Shown here piece after piece: positions 1 to 8,091 of a stretch of DNA of 64,000 nucleotides. Made by a program: the position numbers and the translations under genes. How positions within the stretch are numbered: position 1 is the stretch's first letter; every line of letters starts with the position of its first letter. Under the pieces are notes generated by a model. The model was not told where the DNA came from, ran no database searches, and saw only the letters and a program-made list of their open reading frames with translations. Origin of the DNA: CAZEPJ01 sp964514105 (GTDB lineage Bacteria; Desulfobacterota; Desulfocorpusculales; Desulfocorpusculum); the NCBI GenBank assembly GCA_964514105.1, contig CAZEPJ010000009.1:1-64000 (forward strand), given 5' to 3'.

Positions 1-70
1 GGGATCTCCGTGGGATCGCCTCCCTGCCGGGCGCCTGGCCGCTCCTTGGGGCTGTGGCGGCTTTCCCCCG

Positions 71-1744
71 TCAGGCCCCTTCGTCCAGGGCCCCGTCCCA
101 TTTTCCCTTCTCCTGGCGCTTTCTTTCCTCGGAGCGCACCTCCCGGCGCAGGAGCTTTCCCACCTTGGACTTGGGCAGCATGTCCCTGAACTCGATGTAC
201 TGGGGGACCTTGTACGAGACGAGCCGTTTGCGGCACCACGTGATGAGCTCGTAGCCGGTCATCCCCTTGACGTCGGACTTGAGCACCACGAAGGCCTTGA
301 TGCGCTCGCCCACGGCGGGGTCAGGCACGCCTACCACGCAGGCCCCCACCACGGCCGGGTGCTCCTGGAGGACGGCCTCGATCTCGGAGGCCGAGACCCG
401 GTATCCCTTGTGTTTGATGGTGTCCACGGTGCGGTCCACGAACGTGAGATATCCCTGGGCGTCCATCGAGACCACGTCGCCCGTACGGTACCAGAGGCGG
501 CCGTCCAGTTGCACGAAGGCCTGCGCCGTCTCCTCGGGCTTGTTCCAGTAGGACTGGACCATGGGGTCCGAGCTGACCAGCAGTTCCCCGGGGCTCCCGG
601 CCGGCACGGCCTCCAGCGTCTCCGGGGCCACGATGCGGACCTCCTTGTGGGGGAGCACCAGCCCCATGGTCAGAGGAGGGTTTTCCCGGTTCGTCGGGCT
701 CAGGGACACCCCCCCCACGGTCTCGGTGGCTCCGTAGCCCTGGTAGATGGGCACCCCGAAGCGCGACCGCCATCGGCTTTCGATCTCGCTGGGCAGGACA
801 TCCCCGCCGCTGAAGCAGAACTTGAGGGAGCCCAGGTCGTACAGGTCCACTCTCTCGTGGTCCAGGATCATGCGATAGAGGGCCGGGACCGCGAAGAGCG
901 ACTTGGCCCCATGCCGCTGGATGGCCTCCATGAGGCCGTCGAGGTTCACCCGGGGCAGGAGGATGACGGTCTCGCCGGACAGGCACAGGGGGCCCATGCC
1001 GAAGATCTGGCCCAGTATGTGGAAGAGGGGCGCCCCCTGGAGGACCACGTTTTCCCCGCGGGGGATGAGGGGCTCGGCCGCCCGGAGCTGGACATCCGCG
1101 GATTCCAGGAAGAGCCGGTGGGTGATGGGCACCCCCTTGGGGAACTTGGTCGTTCCGCCGGTGTACAGGATCTCCGCCAACTGGTGGCCGTCCGGCGCGG
1201 TCGGCTCCCCGGAAAGCGGTCCCTCGGACAGGAGCCGCCGCAAGGGCACCGAGACCGACGTCTTGGCCACCTTGCCCGTGGGCACGCGATTGGAGAGCCT
1301 GCCGAAGAGCCGCTTCCAGGCAGGCAGCAGGTCCGTGACGTTGGTGTGGATGACGTGTCGGAGCCCTGTTTCCCCTTGGACCTGGGTCACGTACCCGTAG
1401 TTGGTGTCCGCACAGACCACGGCCCTGGCCCCGCTGTCGTTGGCGACGTAGCCCAGGTCATGGGCGGCGTAGATGGGGGTGATGGGGACGGCTACGGCCC
1501 CCCGCATCAAGGTGCCCAGCCAGGCCACCACCCACTGGGGGCAATTGGGCAGATAGATGACGACCCGCTCGCCGGGGCCGACGCCCATGCGGGCCAAACC
1601 GTGGGCAAACGACGCCGCCCATTCCCGGATCCGACCGTACGAGTACCGGGTCCCCAAGAACACCAGGGCGGTCCGGTCCGGACCCCATTCGGCCACCTCC
1701 TGAAACGCCGCGCCGACGCTCTTGTGGCTCAACTCCCGCGCCAT
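71..1744 (-). CDS. AMP-forming acyl-CoA synthetase (ligase)
   Basis: Adenylate-forming enzyme of 557 aa that activates a carboxylic acid with ATP and CoA. The phosphate loop YTGGTTKFPKG lies near residue 195, the YQGYGATET motif near 335, YRTGD near 418, and the hinge DRTVDTIKHKGYRV is followed by a C-terminal lid with the lysine in PKSKVGKLLRRE. All core motifs and the full family length are present. It is the last gene of the Liv transporter operon (88 bp after the LivF-type ATPase), so the likely role is CoA activation of the imported acid. The substrate cannot be read from sequence; medium-to-long-chain or aromatic acids are both possible. Confidence 0.9.
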   Translation of the reverse strand: MARELSHKSVGAAFQEVAEWGPDRTALVFLGTRYSYGRIREWAASFAHGLARMGVGPGERVVIYLPNCPQWVVAWLGTLMRGAVAVPITPIYAAHDLGYVANDSGARAVVCADTNYGYVTQVQGETGLRHVIHTNVTDLLPAWKRLFGRLSNRVPTGKVAKTSVSVPLRRLLSEGPLSGEPTAPDGHQLAEILYTGGTTKFPKGVPITHRLFLESADVQLRAAEPLIPRGENVVLQGAPLFHILGQIFGMGPLCLSGETVILLPRVNLDGLMEAIQRHGAKSLFAVPALYRMILDHERVDLYDLGSLKFCFSGGDVLPSEIESRWRSRFGVPIYQGYGATETVGGVSLSPTNRENPPLTMGLVLPHKEVRIVAPETLEAVPAGSPGELLVSSDPMVQSYWNKPEETAQAFVQLDGRLWYRTGDVVSMDAQGYLTFVDRTVDTIKHKGYRVSASEIEAVLQEHPAVVGACVVGVPDPAVGERIKAFVVLKSDVKGMTGYELITWCRKRLVSYKVPQYIEFRDMLPKSKVGKLLRREVRSEERKRQEKGKWDGALDEGA

Positions 1745-1831
1745 GTCCCACGACCATCGCGCCCCTCCGTTTCAAGGTCCGGAAGGGCGAGGCCCATCGG
1801 CCGCCGGGTCATTCCCGCCGGCCAATAGGGT

Positions 1832-2578
1832 TCAGACCCCGAAGTAGGCCGCCTTTACCTCGGGGTTCTCCATGAGGTCCCGACCCTTGCCATCCAGGGT
1901 CATCATGCCGTTTTCGATCACATACGCGTGGTCCAGCATGGGGAGGATGGGCCGGGCGAACTGCTCGGCGATGAGGATGGTGATCCCCTTCTCCTCCCGG
2001 ATGCGGGCCACGGTCTCCACCAGGAGGCGCTGCATCAGGGGACTCAGCCCCAGGAGGGGCTCGTCCAGCAGGAGGAGCCGGGGCCGGGCCACCAGCGCCA
2101 TGCCCACCGCGAGCATCTGCTGTTCGCCGCCGCTCAGGAACCCGGCCTTCTTGCGCCGAAAGGCGTGGAGCTGCGGGAAGAGCTGGAACACGAAGCCCAT
2201 GGTCTCCCGCACCTCGTGGCGCCGTCTCAGATAGCCCGCGATGCGCAGGTTCTCCAGGACGTCGCTCTCGGGAAAGATGGGGTGGCGCTCCCGGCACAGG
2301 ACGATGCCGCGCGCCACCCGGGCGGCCGGCCTGAGGCCCGTGATCTCCTCGCCCAGGTACACGATCTCGCCCAGCAGCGTGATCCGTTCGCCGCCCCGGC
2401 GCTGCTCCTTGATGCGCATGTCGATGATTAGGCCCGAGAGCCCGTTCATGAGGGTGGTCTTGCCGGCGCTGTTGGATCCGATCACCCCCCGGATCTCCCC
2501 CTCCCCCACCTCCATGCTGAAGTCGTTGAGGGCCAGGGCGTTCTCGAAGAAGACCATGAGGTTCTTCACCTGGAGCAT
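1832..2578 (-). CDS. livF: Branched-chain amino acid-type ABC transporter ATP-binding protein (LivF)
   Basis: Cytoplasmic ATPase subunit of a HAAT-family importer, about 248 aa. The Walker A is GSNSAGKTT, with serines where GPNGAGKTT is usual but with the essential GKT kept. The signature LSGGEQQML and Walker B LLLLDEPLLGL are normal. I start it at 2578 (MLQVKNLMVFF); the frame is open 19 codons further upstream, but that stretch reads like spacer and would add an atypical extension. It lies 127 bp downstream of livG and upstream of the acyl-CoA ligase. The ligand is probably an organic acid rather than leucine, judged from the ligase; this is inference. Confidence 0.88.
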   Translation of the reverse strand: MLQVKNLMVFFENALALNDFSMEVGEGEIRGVIGSNSAGKTTLMNGLSGLIIDMRIKEQRRGGERITLLGEIVYLGEEITGLRPAARVARGIVLCRERHPIFPESDVLENLRIAGYLRRRHEVRETMGFVFQLFPQLHAFRRKKAGFLSGGEQQMLAVGMALVARPRLLLLDEPLLGLSPLMQRLLVETVARIREEKGITILIAEQFARPILPMLDHAYVIENGMMTLDGKGRDLMENPEVKAAYFGV

Positions 2579-2601
2579 GAAGACCCCCGCGAGAGCCCAG
2601 G

Positions 2602-2621
2602 GTTCGGCATTGGGCGTTCGG
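2602..2621. repeat. Degenerate 20-nt intergenic repeat, copy 1
   Basis: In the livG-livF spacer. It reads GTTCGGCATTGGGCGTTCGG on the plus strand and matches 4553-4572, in the livH-livM spacer of the same operon, at 16 of 20 positions. Function unknown. Confidence 0.4.
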
Positions 2622-2705
2622 GTTGAAGGGGCCACCCGACTTCGCGTCGCCGCATTCCCTCATCGCCCCTGTGATCGTGCACTTCCCACGCGGCTCTTGC
2701 CTCCC

Positions 2706-3464
2706 TCATCCGTCGGCCTCCGTGCCCAGGTACGCCCGTTTGACCGCGTCGGCCTCCATGACTTGCTTGGGACTTCCCTCGGCGATCTTCTCCCCGTAGT
2801 TGAGGACCATGACCCGGTCCACGATGCGGAAGAGCTCCCGCAGTCGATGCTCGATCATGATGAGGGTCTTCCCCTCCCGCTGGAGCTTCTCGATGATGGG
2901 GACGGTTCCGGCTACCTCCGCCAGACTCAGCCCGGAAAACAGTTCATCCAGAAGGATGAGGTCCGGCCGCAGGGCCAAACAGCGGGCCAGCTCCAGCCGC
3001 TTGAGGTAGCCGTGGGGGAGCACGTTGGCCTGCTTGAACGGGACGAAGGAGTCCCGTTCGAAGCCCACCTCCTCGAGCAGGTCGATGGCCGTGGCGTCCC
3101 GGTCGCCGTAGCGCCCTCCGGCGAGCCTCCGCACCCGGGGGGAGAACAGGGGGACGATGAGGTTCTTGAAGGCCGGCAGGTGGTAGAACGGCCGGGCCAT
3201 CTGGAAGGTGCGGGCCAGGCCCAGCCGCGCGATGCGGTACGGCGGCATGCCGGTGATGGCCTCGCCCCGGTATCGCACCACGCCCCGGTTTGGGCGCACG
3301 AAGCCCGTGATCAGGTTGACCAGGGTGGTCTTGCCCGATCCGTTGGGGCCGATGATCCCCAGGGACTCCCCCGGACCCAGCTCGAAAGAGACGTCCTGGA
3401 CGGCCCGGACGCCGCCGAACTCCTTGACGAGTCCCTGCACCTGGAGGAGGGGCTGCGTGCTCAT
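2706..3464 (-). CDS. livG: Branched-chain amino acid-type ABC transporter ATP-binding protein (LivG)
   Basis: Second ATPase of the Liv-type importer, 252 aa. Walker A GPNGSGKTT lies near residue 40, and Walker B is LILLDELFSGL with DEL in place of the usual DEP. The ABC signature region reads LPHGYLKRLELARCLA, where the family has LSYGQQRRLEIARALA, so the LSxGQ core is eroded while the flanking helix is conserved. The ATG overlaps the livM stop by 4 nt (ATGA), which indicates translational coupling. The C-terminus EADAVKRAYLGTEA is typical of LivG. It probably forms a heterodimer with the LivF subunit. Confidence 0.88.
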   Translation of the reverse strand: MSTQPLLQVQGLVKEFGGVRAVQDVSFELGPGESLGIIGPNGSGKTTLVNLITGFVRPNRGVVRYRGEAITGMPPYRIARLGLARTFQMARPFYHLPAFKNLIVPLFSPRVRRLAGGRYGDRDATAIDLLEEVGFERDSFVPFKQANVLPHGYLKRLELARCLALRPDLILLDELFSGLSLAEVAGTVPIIEKLQREGKTLIMIEHRLRELFRIVDRVMVLNYGEKIAEGSPKQVMEADAVKRAYLGTEADG

Positions 3465-4477
3465 GACTCCACGGCCACCCAGCGCTCGAACTGATGGTAC
3501 TTGCGCTGCAGATAGTGGAAGACGCCCTCGGGCAGGGCCACCACGAAGACCACGAGGCAGATGCCGTAAAAGACGACCCGGAGCGCCCCCAGCTCCCTGA
3601 GCGCCTCCGAGAGGGGAACCAGGATGAAGGCCCCCAGGGCCGGGCCGGCCAGGGTCCCCATCCCCCCCACGGCCGCCGCGGCGATGGGCAGTATGGAGTA
3701 GTCCAGGGCGAAGACAGGCATGCCGACGAACATGTAGGCGTGGGTCATGAACGCCCCGGCGAAGGCCCCCACGGCGGCGGCGATGAACAGCGCCTGGGCC
3801 TTGAACCAGTGGACGTTGATGCCGGCGCTGATCACCGAGCGGTCGTTGTCCCGGATCCCCTGGAGCACAAGCCCGTAGTCCGATCCCAAGAGGCGCCGCA
3901 GGCCGAACAGCACGCCCAGGAAGGCCAGAAGGCTCACGGCGACCTCCAGGTCCACGCTGGGGAGGCTCTTGAGTCCGCTCAGCCCCTCCGTGCCCCCCAG
4001 GATCTTGGTGGCCTCGATGATGCGCACGAGCATGAGGGGCAGGACCAGCGTCACCATGGAAAAGTAGATGCCCCGAAGCCGGAGCACCGGGGCGAGGAGG
4101 CCCGTGCACAGGAGCCCGCCCCCCAGGGCGGCGGCCGGGAGGGTCACCCAGATCGGCCAGCCCCAGGCGTGGTTGAGGGCCCCGGCGATGTACGCCCCCA
4201 CGCCGAAAAAAAGGGCCTGGCCCAGGGAGACCAGGCCGGTGCAGACCAGGAGGTCCCAGCTCATGGCCAGCATTCCGAAGATGGCCGTGGATACCAGCAC
4301 CTTCTTCCAGTACGGGGCCGCGAACAAGGCCAGGCCCAGAAGCACCAAGAGGGGGAGGAAGCGTGGGGCCACGAGATAGAGCATCTCGCGCCAGGAGTTG
4401 AGGGCGAAGATGTCCTCGGACCTGGCCTTGATGCCCCGGTCGATGCGCTCCCTCCGTTTCCTGGCCCGTTCAGTCAT
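3461..4477 (-). CDS. livM: Branched-chain amino acid-type ABC transporter permease (LivM)
   Basis: Integral inner-membrane permease of 338 aa. A basic N-terminus (MTERARKRRERIDRG) is followed by about nine to ten hydrophobic segments. The conserved LivM blocks DLLVCTGLVSLGQALFFGVG and RIIEATKILGGTEGLSGL are present, as is AAVGGMGTLAGPALGAF near the C-terminus. The start at 4477 is preceded by AGAAGGA at good spacing; the frame stays open further upstream, but that stretch lacks family similarity. It lies 159 bp after livH and overlaps livG by 4 nt. Confidence 0.88.
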   Translation of the reverse strand: MTERARKRRERIDRGIKARSEDIFALNSWREMLYLVAPRFLPLLVLLGLALFAAPYWKKVLVSTAIFGMLAMSWDLLVCTGLVSLGQALFFGVGAYIAGALNHAWGWPIWVTLPAAALGGGLLCTGLLAPVLRLRGIYFSMVTLVLPLMLVRIIEATKILGGTEGLSGLKSLPSVDLEVAVSLLAFLGVLFGLRRLLGSDYGLVLQGIRDNDRSVISAGINVHWFKAQALFIAAAVGAFAGAFMTHAYMFVGMPVFALDYSILPIAAAAVGGMGTLAGPALGAFILVPLSEALRELGALRVVFYGICLVVFVVALPEGVFHYLQRKYHQFERWVAVES

Positions 4478-4552
4478 GTCCTTCTTGTCTCCCCAAGGAT
4501 CCCACCTGCCCTCGTCGCTGCACCACTCCCAGCCTCCCGGCCGCCGTCCGGT

Positions 4553-4572
4553 GTTCAGTATTCGGCGTCCGG
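4553..4572. repeat. Degenerate 20-nt intergenic repeat, copy 2
   Basis: In the livH-livM spacer. It reads GTTCAGTATTCGGCGTCCGG and matches 2602-2621 at 16 of 20 positions. A related stretch with the same GGCGTT/AACGCC words follows at about 4601-4627. Confidence 0.4.
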
Positions 4573-4636
4573 CGCAACGTCCCTCCGCCGGTGTCGTTCG
4601 TCGAACGCCGACCAACCAACGCCCAACGAATCTGGG

Positions 4637-5509
4637 TCAAATCCGCTCCTCCAACTCCTTCTGCCGGCCGAAGAGGCCCGACGGCCGGATCACCAGGATG
4701 CCCAGGATGGCGATGAGGGTCACGATCATCATCCAGTGGGACCCCACGTACATGGCCGTGAAGGTCTGGGCCATGCCCAGGATGAAGGCGGCCACGATGA
4801 CCCCCACGGCGCTGCCCAGCCCCCCTACGATGCATACGGCCAGGGCCTCCAGGAGGACCTCGTAACCCGCGTCCACCGAGATGGTGCCGATGGGGAGGAT
4901 GACCACGGCGGCCAGGGCGCAAAGCCCCCCGCCGAAGGCCATGGACAGCGTGGCGATGCGGTCTGAGTCGATACCCAAGGAAAGGGCCGTGCGCTCGTCT
5001 TGGGCGATCCCTCGGAAGGCCAGGCCCACGCGTGTGTGGCGGGTGTACACCCAGAGCCCCGCCGTGAGGAAAACGCCGCAGGCAACGATCAAGACCCGCT
5101 GAAGATCCAGAAAGACGCCCCCCACCATGAGGCTCCCGTCCACGAAGACCGGGAGGGTGTACTGGAAGCCTATAAACCCCAGGTACCGGAACAGCTCCAG
5201 GATCGCCAGCCCGATGCCGAAGGTGGCGATGACCTCCGAGATGGGCATGCCCCTCACCCGGACGAGCACGACCCGGTACAGGGCCGCACCCAACAGGGCC
5301 GTCATCAGGATCATGCAAGGGACGGCCAGGGCGAGGGGCAGCCCCAGCCGGTTAAGGAGGATCCAGGTCCCGTACCCCGCCAGGATGTACACGGCGCCGT
5401 AGGCGAAGTTGGCGATGCCGGCGATGCCGAAGGTCAGGTTGAATCCCAGGGCCACAAGGGCCAGGATCACAGAGTTGACGAGGCCATAGACGATGGTGCC
5501 CCAGAGCAT
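4637..5509 (-). CDS. livH: Branched-chain amino acid-type ABC transporter permease (LivH)
   Basis: First permease of the importer, 290 aa, entirely hydrophobic with about eight membrane segments. It carries the LivH hallmarks: GFNLTFGIAGIANFAYGA near the N-terminus, RGIAQDERTALSLGID in the coupling loop that contacts the ATPases, and AVCIVGGLGSAVGVIVAAFI before the last helices. It lies 36 bp downstream of the binding-protein gene. With LivM it should form the heterodimeric channel in the inner membrane. Confidence 0.9.
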   Translation of the reverse strand: MLWGTIVYGLVNSVILALVALGFNLTFGIAGIANFAYGAVYILAGYGTWILLNRLGLPLALAVPCMILMTALLGAALYRVVLVRVRGMPISEVIATFGIGLAILELFRYLGFIGFQYTLPVFVDGSLMVGGVFLDLQRVLIVACGVFLTAGLWVYTRHTRVGLAFRGIAQDERTALSLGIDSDRIATLSMAFGGGLCALAAVVILPIGTISVDAGYEVLLEALAVCIVGGLGSAVGVIVAAFILGMAQTFTAMYVGSHWMMIVTLIAILGILVIRPSGLFGRQKELEERI

Positions 5510-5545
5510 GGTATCCGGACGTCCTCCCCTCTCAGGGCACGGGGG

Positions 5546-6826
5546 TTACTTGGCCGGCTTGATCCACTGGGGGAGTTGCACCTTGTCCTCGGCAATCCCC
5601 TCGGGGAAGACCACCACCCGTTTCCCACCCTCGCGCCACTGGACCACGCAGCCCAGGGCGGCCTGCTCCGGGTCGTTGCCGAACACGGCCTGGTGGCCCT
5701 CATCGAACTTGATGCGGCCGATGGCGCCCTTGCGGTCGGACTTGGCCAGGGCGTCGGACACGGCGTCCGGATCCAGGCTGCCCGCCTTCTGGATGGCCTC
5801 GGCCAGGAGATACACGGAATCATAGGCAGGCGCCGGCCCGTGGCCCGACTGCACTTCCTTGCCCCAGCGCTTCTGGTATGCGTTGTAGAACTGCATCGAC
5901 GCCGGGACCTTGGGGACCGGGATGTTGCCGATCTCAAAGATGGCGTTGAGGGCCCCGCCGATCCTCCCCTCGAAGCTCTTCCACGCCTCGGACCCGGCCA
6001 GGGGCGAGATGAAGCCGGCCATCAGGGCGGGCACCTTCATGCTGTTCCATTGCTTCACCAGGATCCCGCTCTGGGGCATGTCGAAGACCGGGAGGATGAT
6101 CTGGGCCCCCGCCGTGCGAGCCTTGAGCAGTCCCGCCGAGAAATCGGAGGAGCCCGTGGGATAGGATTCGGTGCCCAAGACGGTCCAGCCCGCCCCGGCC
6201 AGGGCCTTGGCAACTCCCTCTGCGGTCCCGCGCGCCCAGAGCACGTCCTGATGCATGACGAACAGCTTGTTGAAGCCGAACTCCTTCTCCAGGTATTTCA
6301 TCATCCCCACCAGATAACCCGGGAGGTATTTGGCGTTGAGGCAGGTGCGGAAGATGTATTTGTACTTGGCGGGATCCTCTTTGATCTTTGCCTCGGAGGC
6401 GGGCGTCATGGCGATGGTCCCCAACATGGGCATCTTGTGCTTGGCCAGGAGGTCCATGCCGGCCAGGAGGGCCTCGGAGCGGAAGGGTCCCACCACCATG
6501 GCGTTGACCTTCTTCTCCAGGATCATCTTTTCCATGCCCAGGAGGGCCTCGGGCACGGGCACGCCAGGGGCTGCGTCCCGGATGTCGATGGACTCGAGCT
6601 GGAGCTTGCGCTTCACGGCGCCCACGCTGACGCCGCCGCCGGCGTTGATCTCCTCCACGGCCATGGTGGCCGCCTTGAGGCTCTCGTCCCCCTCCAGGAA
6701 GCCGACGGAGGTCGGCACCCCGATGACGATGGGGCCGTCTGCCTGGGCCCAAGTGCCGCAAGGGATGCAAAGGGCCGCTCCCGCGGCCACCAGAAGGGCC
6801 GCCAAGCAAGCTTTCACGCGCTTCAT
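5546..6826 (-). CDS. Periplasmic ligand-binding protein of Liv-type ABC transporter
   Basis: Solute-binding protein of 426 aa, the first gene of the liv operon. The start at 6826 gives a clean Sec signal (MKRVKACLAALLVAAGAALC, cleavage expected after WAQA). AGGAGG sits 6 nt upstream; another in-frame ATG at 6832 would abut the ribosome site and is less likely. The mature protein opens with IVIGVPTSVGFLEGDESLKA, followed by AVEEINAGGGV, the periplasmic-binding-protein type I fold used by LivJ and aromatic-acid binders. The SxS ligand motif of classical LivJ is not obvious, in keeping with a non-leucine ligand. Confidence 0.88.
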   Translation of the reverse strand: MKRVKACLAALLVAAGAALCIPCGTWAQADGPIVIGVPTSVGFLEGDESLKAATMAVEEINAGGGVSVGAVKRKLQLESIDIRDAAPGVPVPEALLGMEKMILEKKVNAMVVGPFRSEALLAGMDLLAKHKMPMLGTIAMTPASEAKIKEDPAKYKYIFRTCLNAKYLPGYLVGMMKYLEKEFGFNKLFVMHQDVLWARGTAEGVAKALAGAGWTVLGTESYPTGSSDFSAGLLKARTAGAQIILPVFDMPQSGILVKQWNSMKVPALMAGFISPLAGSEAWKSFEGRIGGALNAIFEIGNIPVPKVPASMQFYNAYQKRWGKEVQSGHGPAPAYDSVYLLAEAIQKAGSLDPDAVSDALAKSDRKGAIGRIKFDEGHQAVFGNDPEQAALGCVVQWREGGKRVVVFPEGIAEDKVQLPQWIKPAK

Positions 6827-7018
6827 CTCCATCCTCCTCGTGGGAATTTGGGAGTTTCTCATTGGGCTCCGCGGCCGCCATGGGGATACGGCGAGGGACG
6901 AGGCCCCCCTGGCCGGGGGGGAAAGCGGCGCTCGGCGGTTCGCAGGCCTTGAAGCGAAAAGAGCTAAGGATTCCCCCCTTCCCCGACCCACGGACGGACG
7001 CGGTTCCCGAGTCCCCCT

Positions 7019-7048
7019 AATCTACGTGAGAGCATTTTGAGGTGTCAA
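7019..7048 (-). promoter_or_regulatory. Candidate sigma70-type promoter of the liv operon
   Basis: Minus strand: TTGACA (7048-7043), 18-nt spacer, TAGATT (7024-7019). The -35 box is perfect and the -10 box matches 4 of 6. It would start transcription near 7012, giving a leader of roughly 185 nt before the binding-protein start. Confidence 0.45.
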
Positions 7049-7087
7049 CTCAAGAATCGGGGCGGCAAAGCTCGAACCGACTTTTTG

Positions 7088-7117
7088 TTGGCCCCCCCGG
7101 GCGGAATCCTTTACAAT
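7088..7117 (+). promoter_or_regulatory. Candidate promoter of the 7170 gene
   Basis: TTGGCC (7088-7093), 18-nt spacer, TACAAT (7112-7117, 5 of 6 to consensus). It lies about 50 nt upstream of the start at 7170. Confidence 0.4.
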
Positions 7118-7169
7118 GTCACAGAAGGATGGTAATCACCCTGATGAGCGTTTGTGGAGGAGGTCTACG

Positions 7170-7715
7170 ATGAGAATGGGATATCGCGCCATGGGGTTGC
7201 TGGTTGCCGCGCTTTTGGTCCTGGGCGTGTGCGGGGGGCTTTGGGCCCAGGACAAGCCCAAGCCCGTTTCGGCCACGCCGCCGGAGAAGCTCGGAGCCTT
7301 CCTCAAGGAGATCAAGGGTTGGAAGGCGGAGGGGCCGGCGGAGACCCAGTCCATGAAGACGCCCCAGGGCTCGTACACCATCGCCTTTCGCTCCTATTCC
7401 CAGGGGGAAAAGGGGCTGGAGCTGACCCTCATCGACGGGGCCAATATCCCGCAGGCGTACGAAGACTACGAGGAGCTCAAGGGCGAGGTGGACTCCTCGG
7501 AGCCCAATGCCCCCAAGAAGGTCCAGGTGGCGGGATACCCGGCCCTGGAGGTCTTCGAGGCGGACTCGGAGACCTCCACGCTCATGATCATGGTCAAGGA
7601 CCGCCTCCTGGTCATCCTGGATATGGACGGGGCCGGGCCCAAAGACGACCTGAAGCCCCTGGCCTCCCAGTTGGACCTCAAGGGGATCGAGGCACTGGTC
7701 GGTCCTTCCAAGTGA
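7170..7715 (+). CDS. Secreted protein of unknown function
   Basis: 181 aa. The start at 7170 is preceded by GGAGGAGG with 6-nt spacing and yields a Sec signal peptide (MRMGYRAMGLLVAALLVLG, cleavage probably at LWAQ-DK). The mature part is about 155 aa, mixed alpha/beta and without cysteines, with blocks KLGAFLKEIKGWKAEGPAE and VAGYPALEVFEADSETSTL. I do not recognise the family. It stands alone with its own candidate promoter and is followed 19 bp later by the ParB-like miniprotein. A periplasmic location is likely. Confidence 0.7.
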   Translation: MRMGYRAMGLLVAALLVLGVCGGLWAQDKPKPVSATPPEKLGAFLKEIKGWKAEGPAETQSMKTPQGSYTIAFRSYSQGEKGLELTLIDGANIPQAYEDYEELKGEVDSSEPNAPKKVQVAGYPALEVFEADSETSTLMIMVKDRLLVILDMDGAGPKDDLKPLASQLDLKGIEALVGPSK

Positions 7716-7734
7716 TGGCCCGGCCGGCGAGTCG

Positions 7735-8013
7735 ATGGAGGCCTGGGTAGGGGCGGATATGGACGCGCCTTCGGTGGAGATCCCCATGGATCGGATCCAC
7801 CCCAACCTCCGGGTGGCCTGTCCCGAGGAGGCCGTGGCGGGGCTGTGCCGCCTCCTGCGCGAAGGCGCGGACCTCGAGCCCATCCAAGTCTGGTTCGACG
7901 GGTGGCGGTTCCGGATCCTGGACGGGGAGGTGCACTGGCGAGCCCTCAAGCGGCTGGGCCGCTCTCGAGCCAGGGTCGTGATCTCGCCGCCCCACGGCGG
8001 GTCGCGGCCGTAG
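7735..8013 (+). CDS. Small protein with ParB/sulfiredoxin-like fold signature
   Basis: 92 aa. The core from about residue 14 follows the ParB/Srx N-terminal pattern: VEIPMDRIHPN, then LCRLLREGADLEPIQVWFD, then RILDGEVHWRALKRLG, where the family has DGEHRWRAAKELG. The first His-Arg pair of that motif is altered to VHW. There is no helix-turn-helix or DNA-binding tail, so it is not a partition protein. An ATG at 7759 with GGGGCGG upstream is an alternative start. Function unknown. It lies just upstream of etfB but is probably not part of that unit. Confidence 0.5.
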   Translation: MEAWVGADMDAPSVEIPMDRIHPNLRVACPEEAVAGLCRLLREGADLEPIQVWFDGWRFRILDGEVHWRALKRLGRSRARVVISPPHGGSRP

Positions 8014-8091
8014 GGAGGCCCCACCTCCGTCCACCTCGGGCAGCGCCGCCCATGACGGCCAGGGGGGGCGGTGCGCCCCCGGCGGCTTTCC

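Larger units (their letters stand above)
6827..7169. other. Divergent intergenic region, liv operon / 7170 gene
   Basis: About 343 bp without a gene between divergent starts. It holds a candidate promoter for each direction (7019-7048 minus, 7088-7117 plus). The part between the liv promoter and the liv start is a GC-rich leader of about 185 nt in which I see no riboswitch or strong hairpin. Confidence 0.6.

Noticed and set aside
1..70. A gene fragment at the left edge
   Set aside because: Only 70 bases lie beyond the ligase stop, and they show no convincing coding or terminator signal.
5000..6952. A 650-codon plus-strand open frame opposite the liv binding-protein and permease genes
   Set aside because: Composition is typical of a GC-driven shadow, and the minus-strand genes have signal peptides, membrane segments and family motifs.
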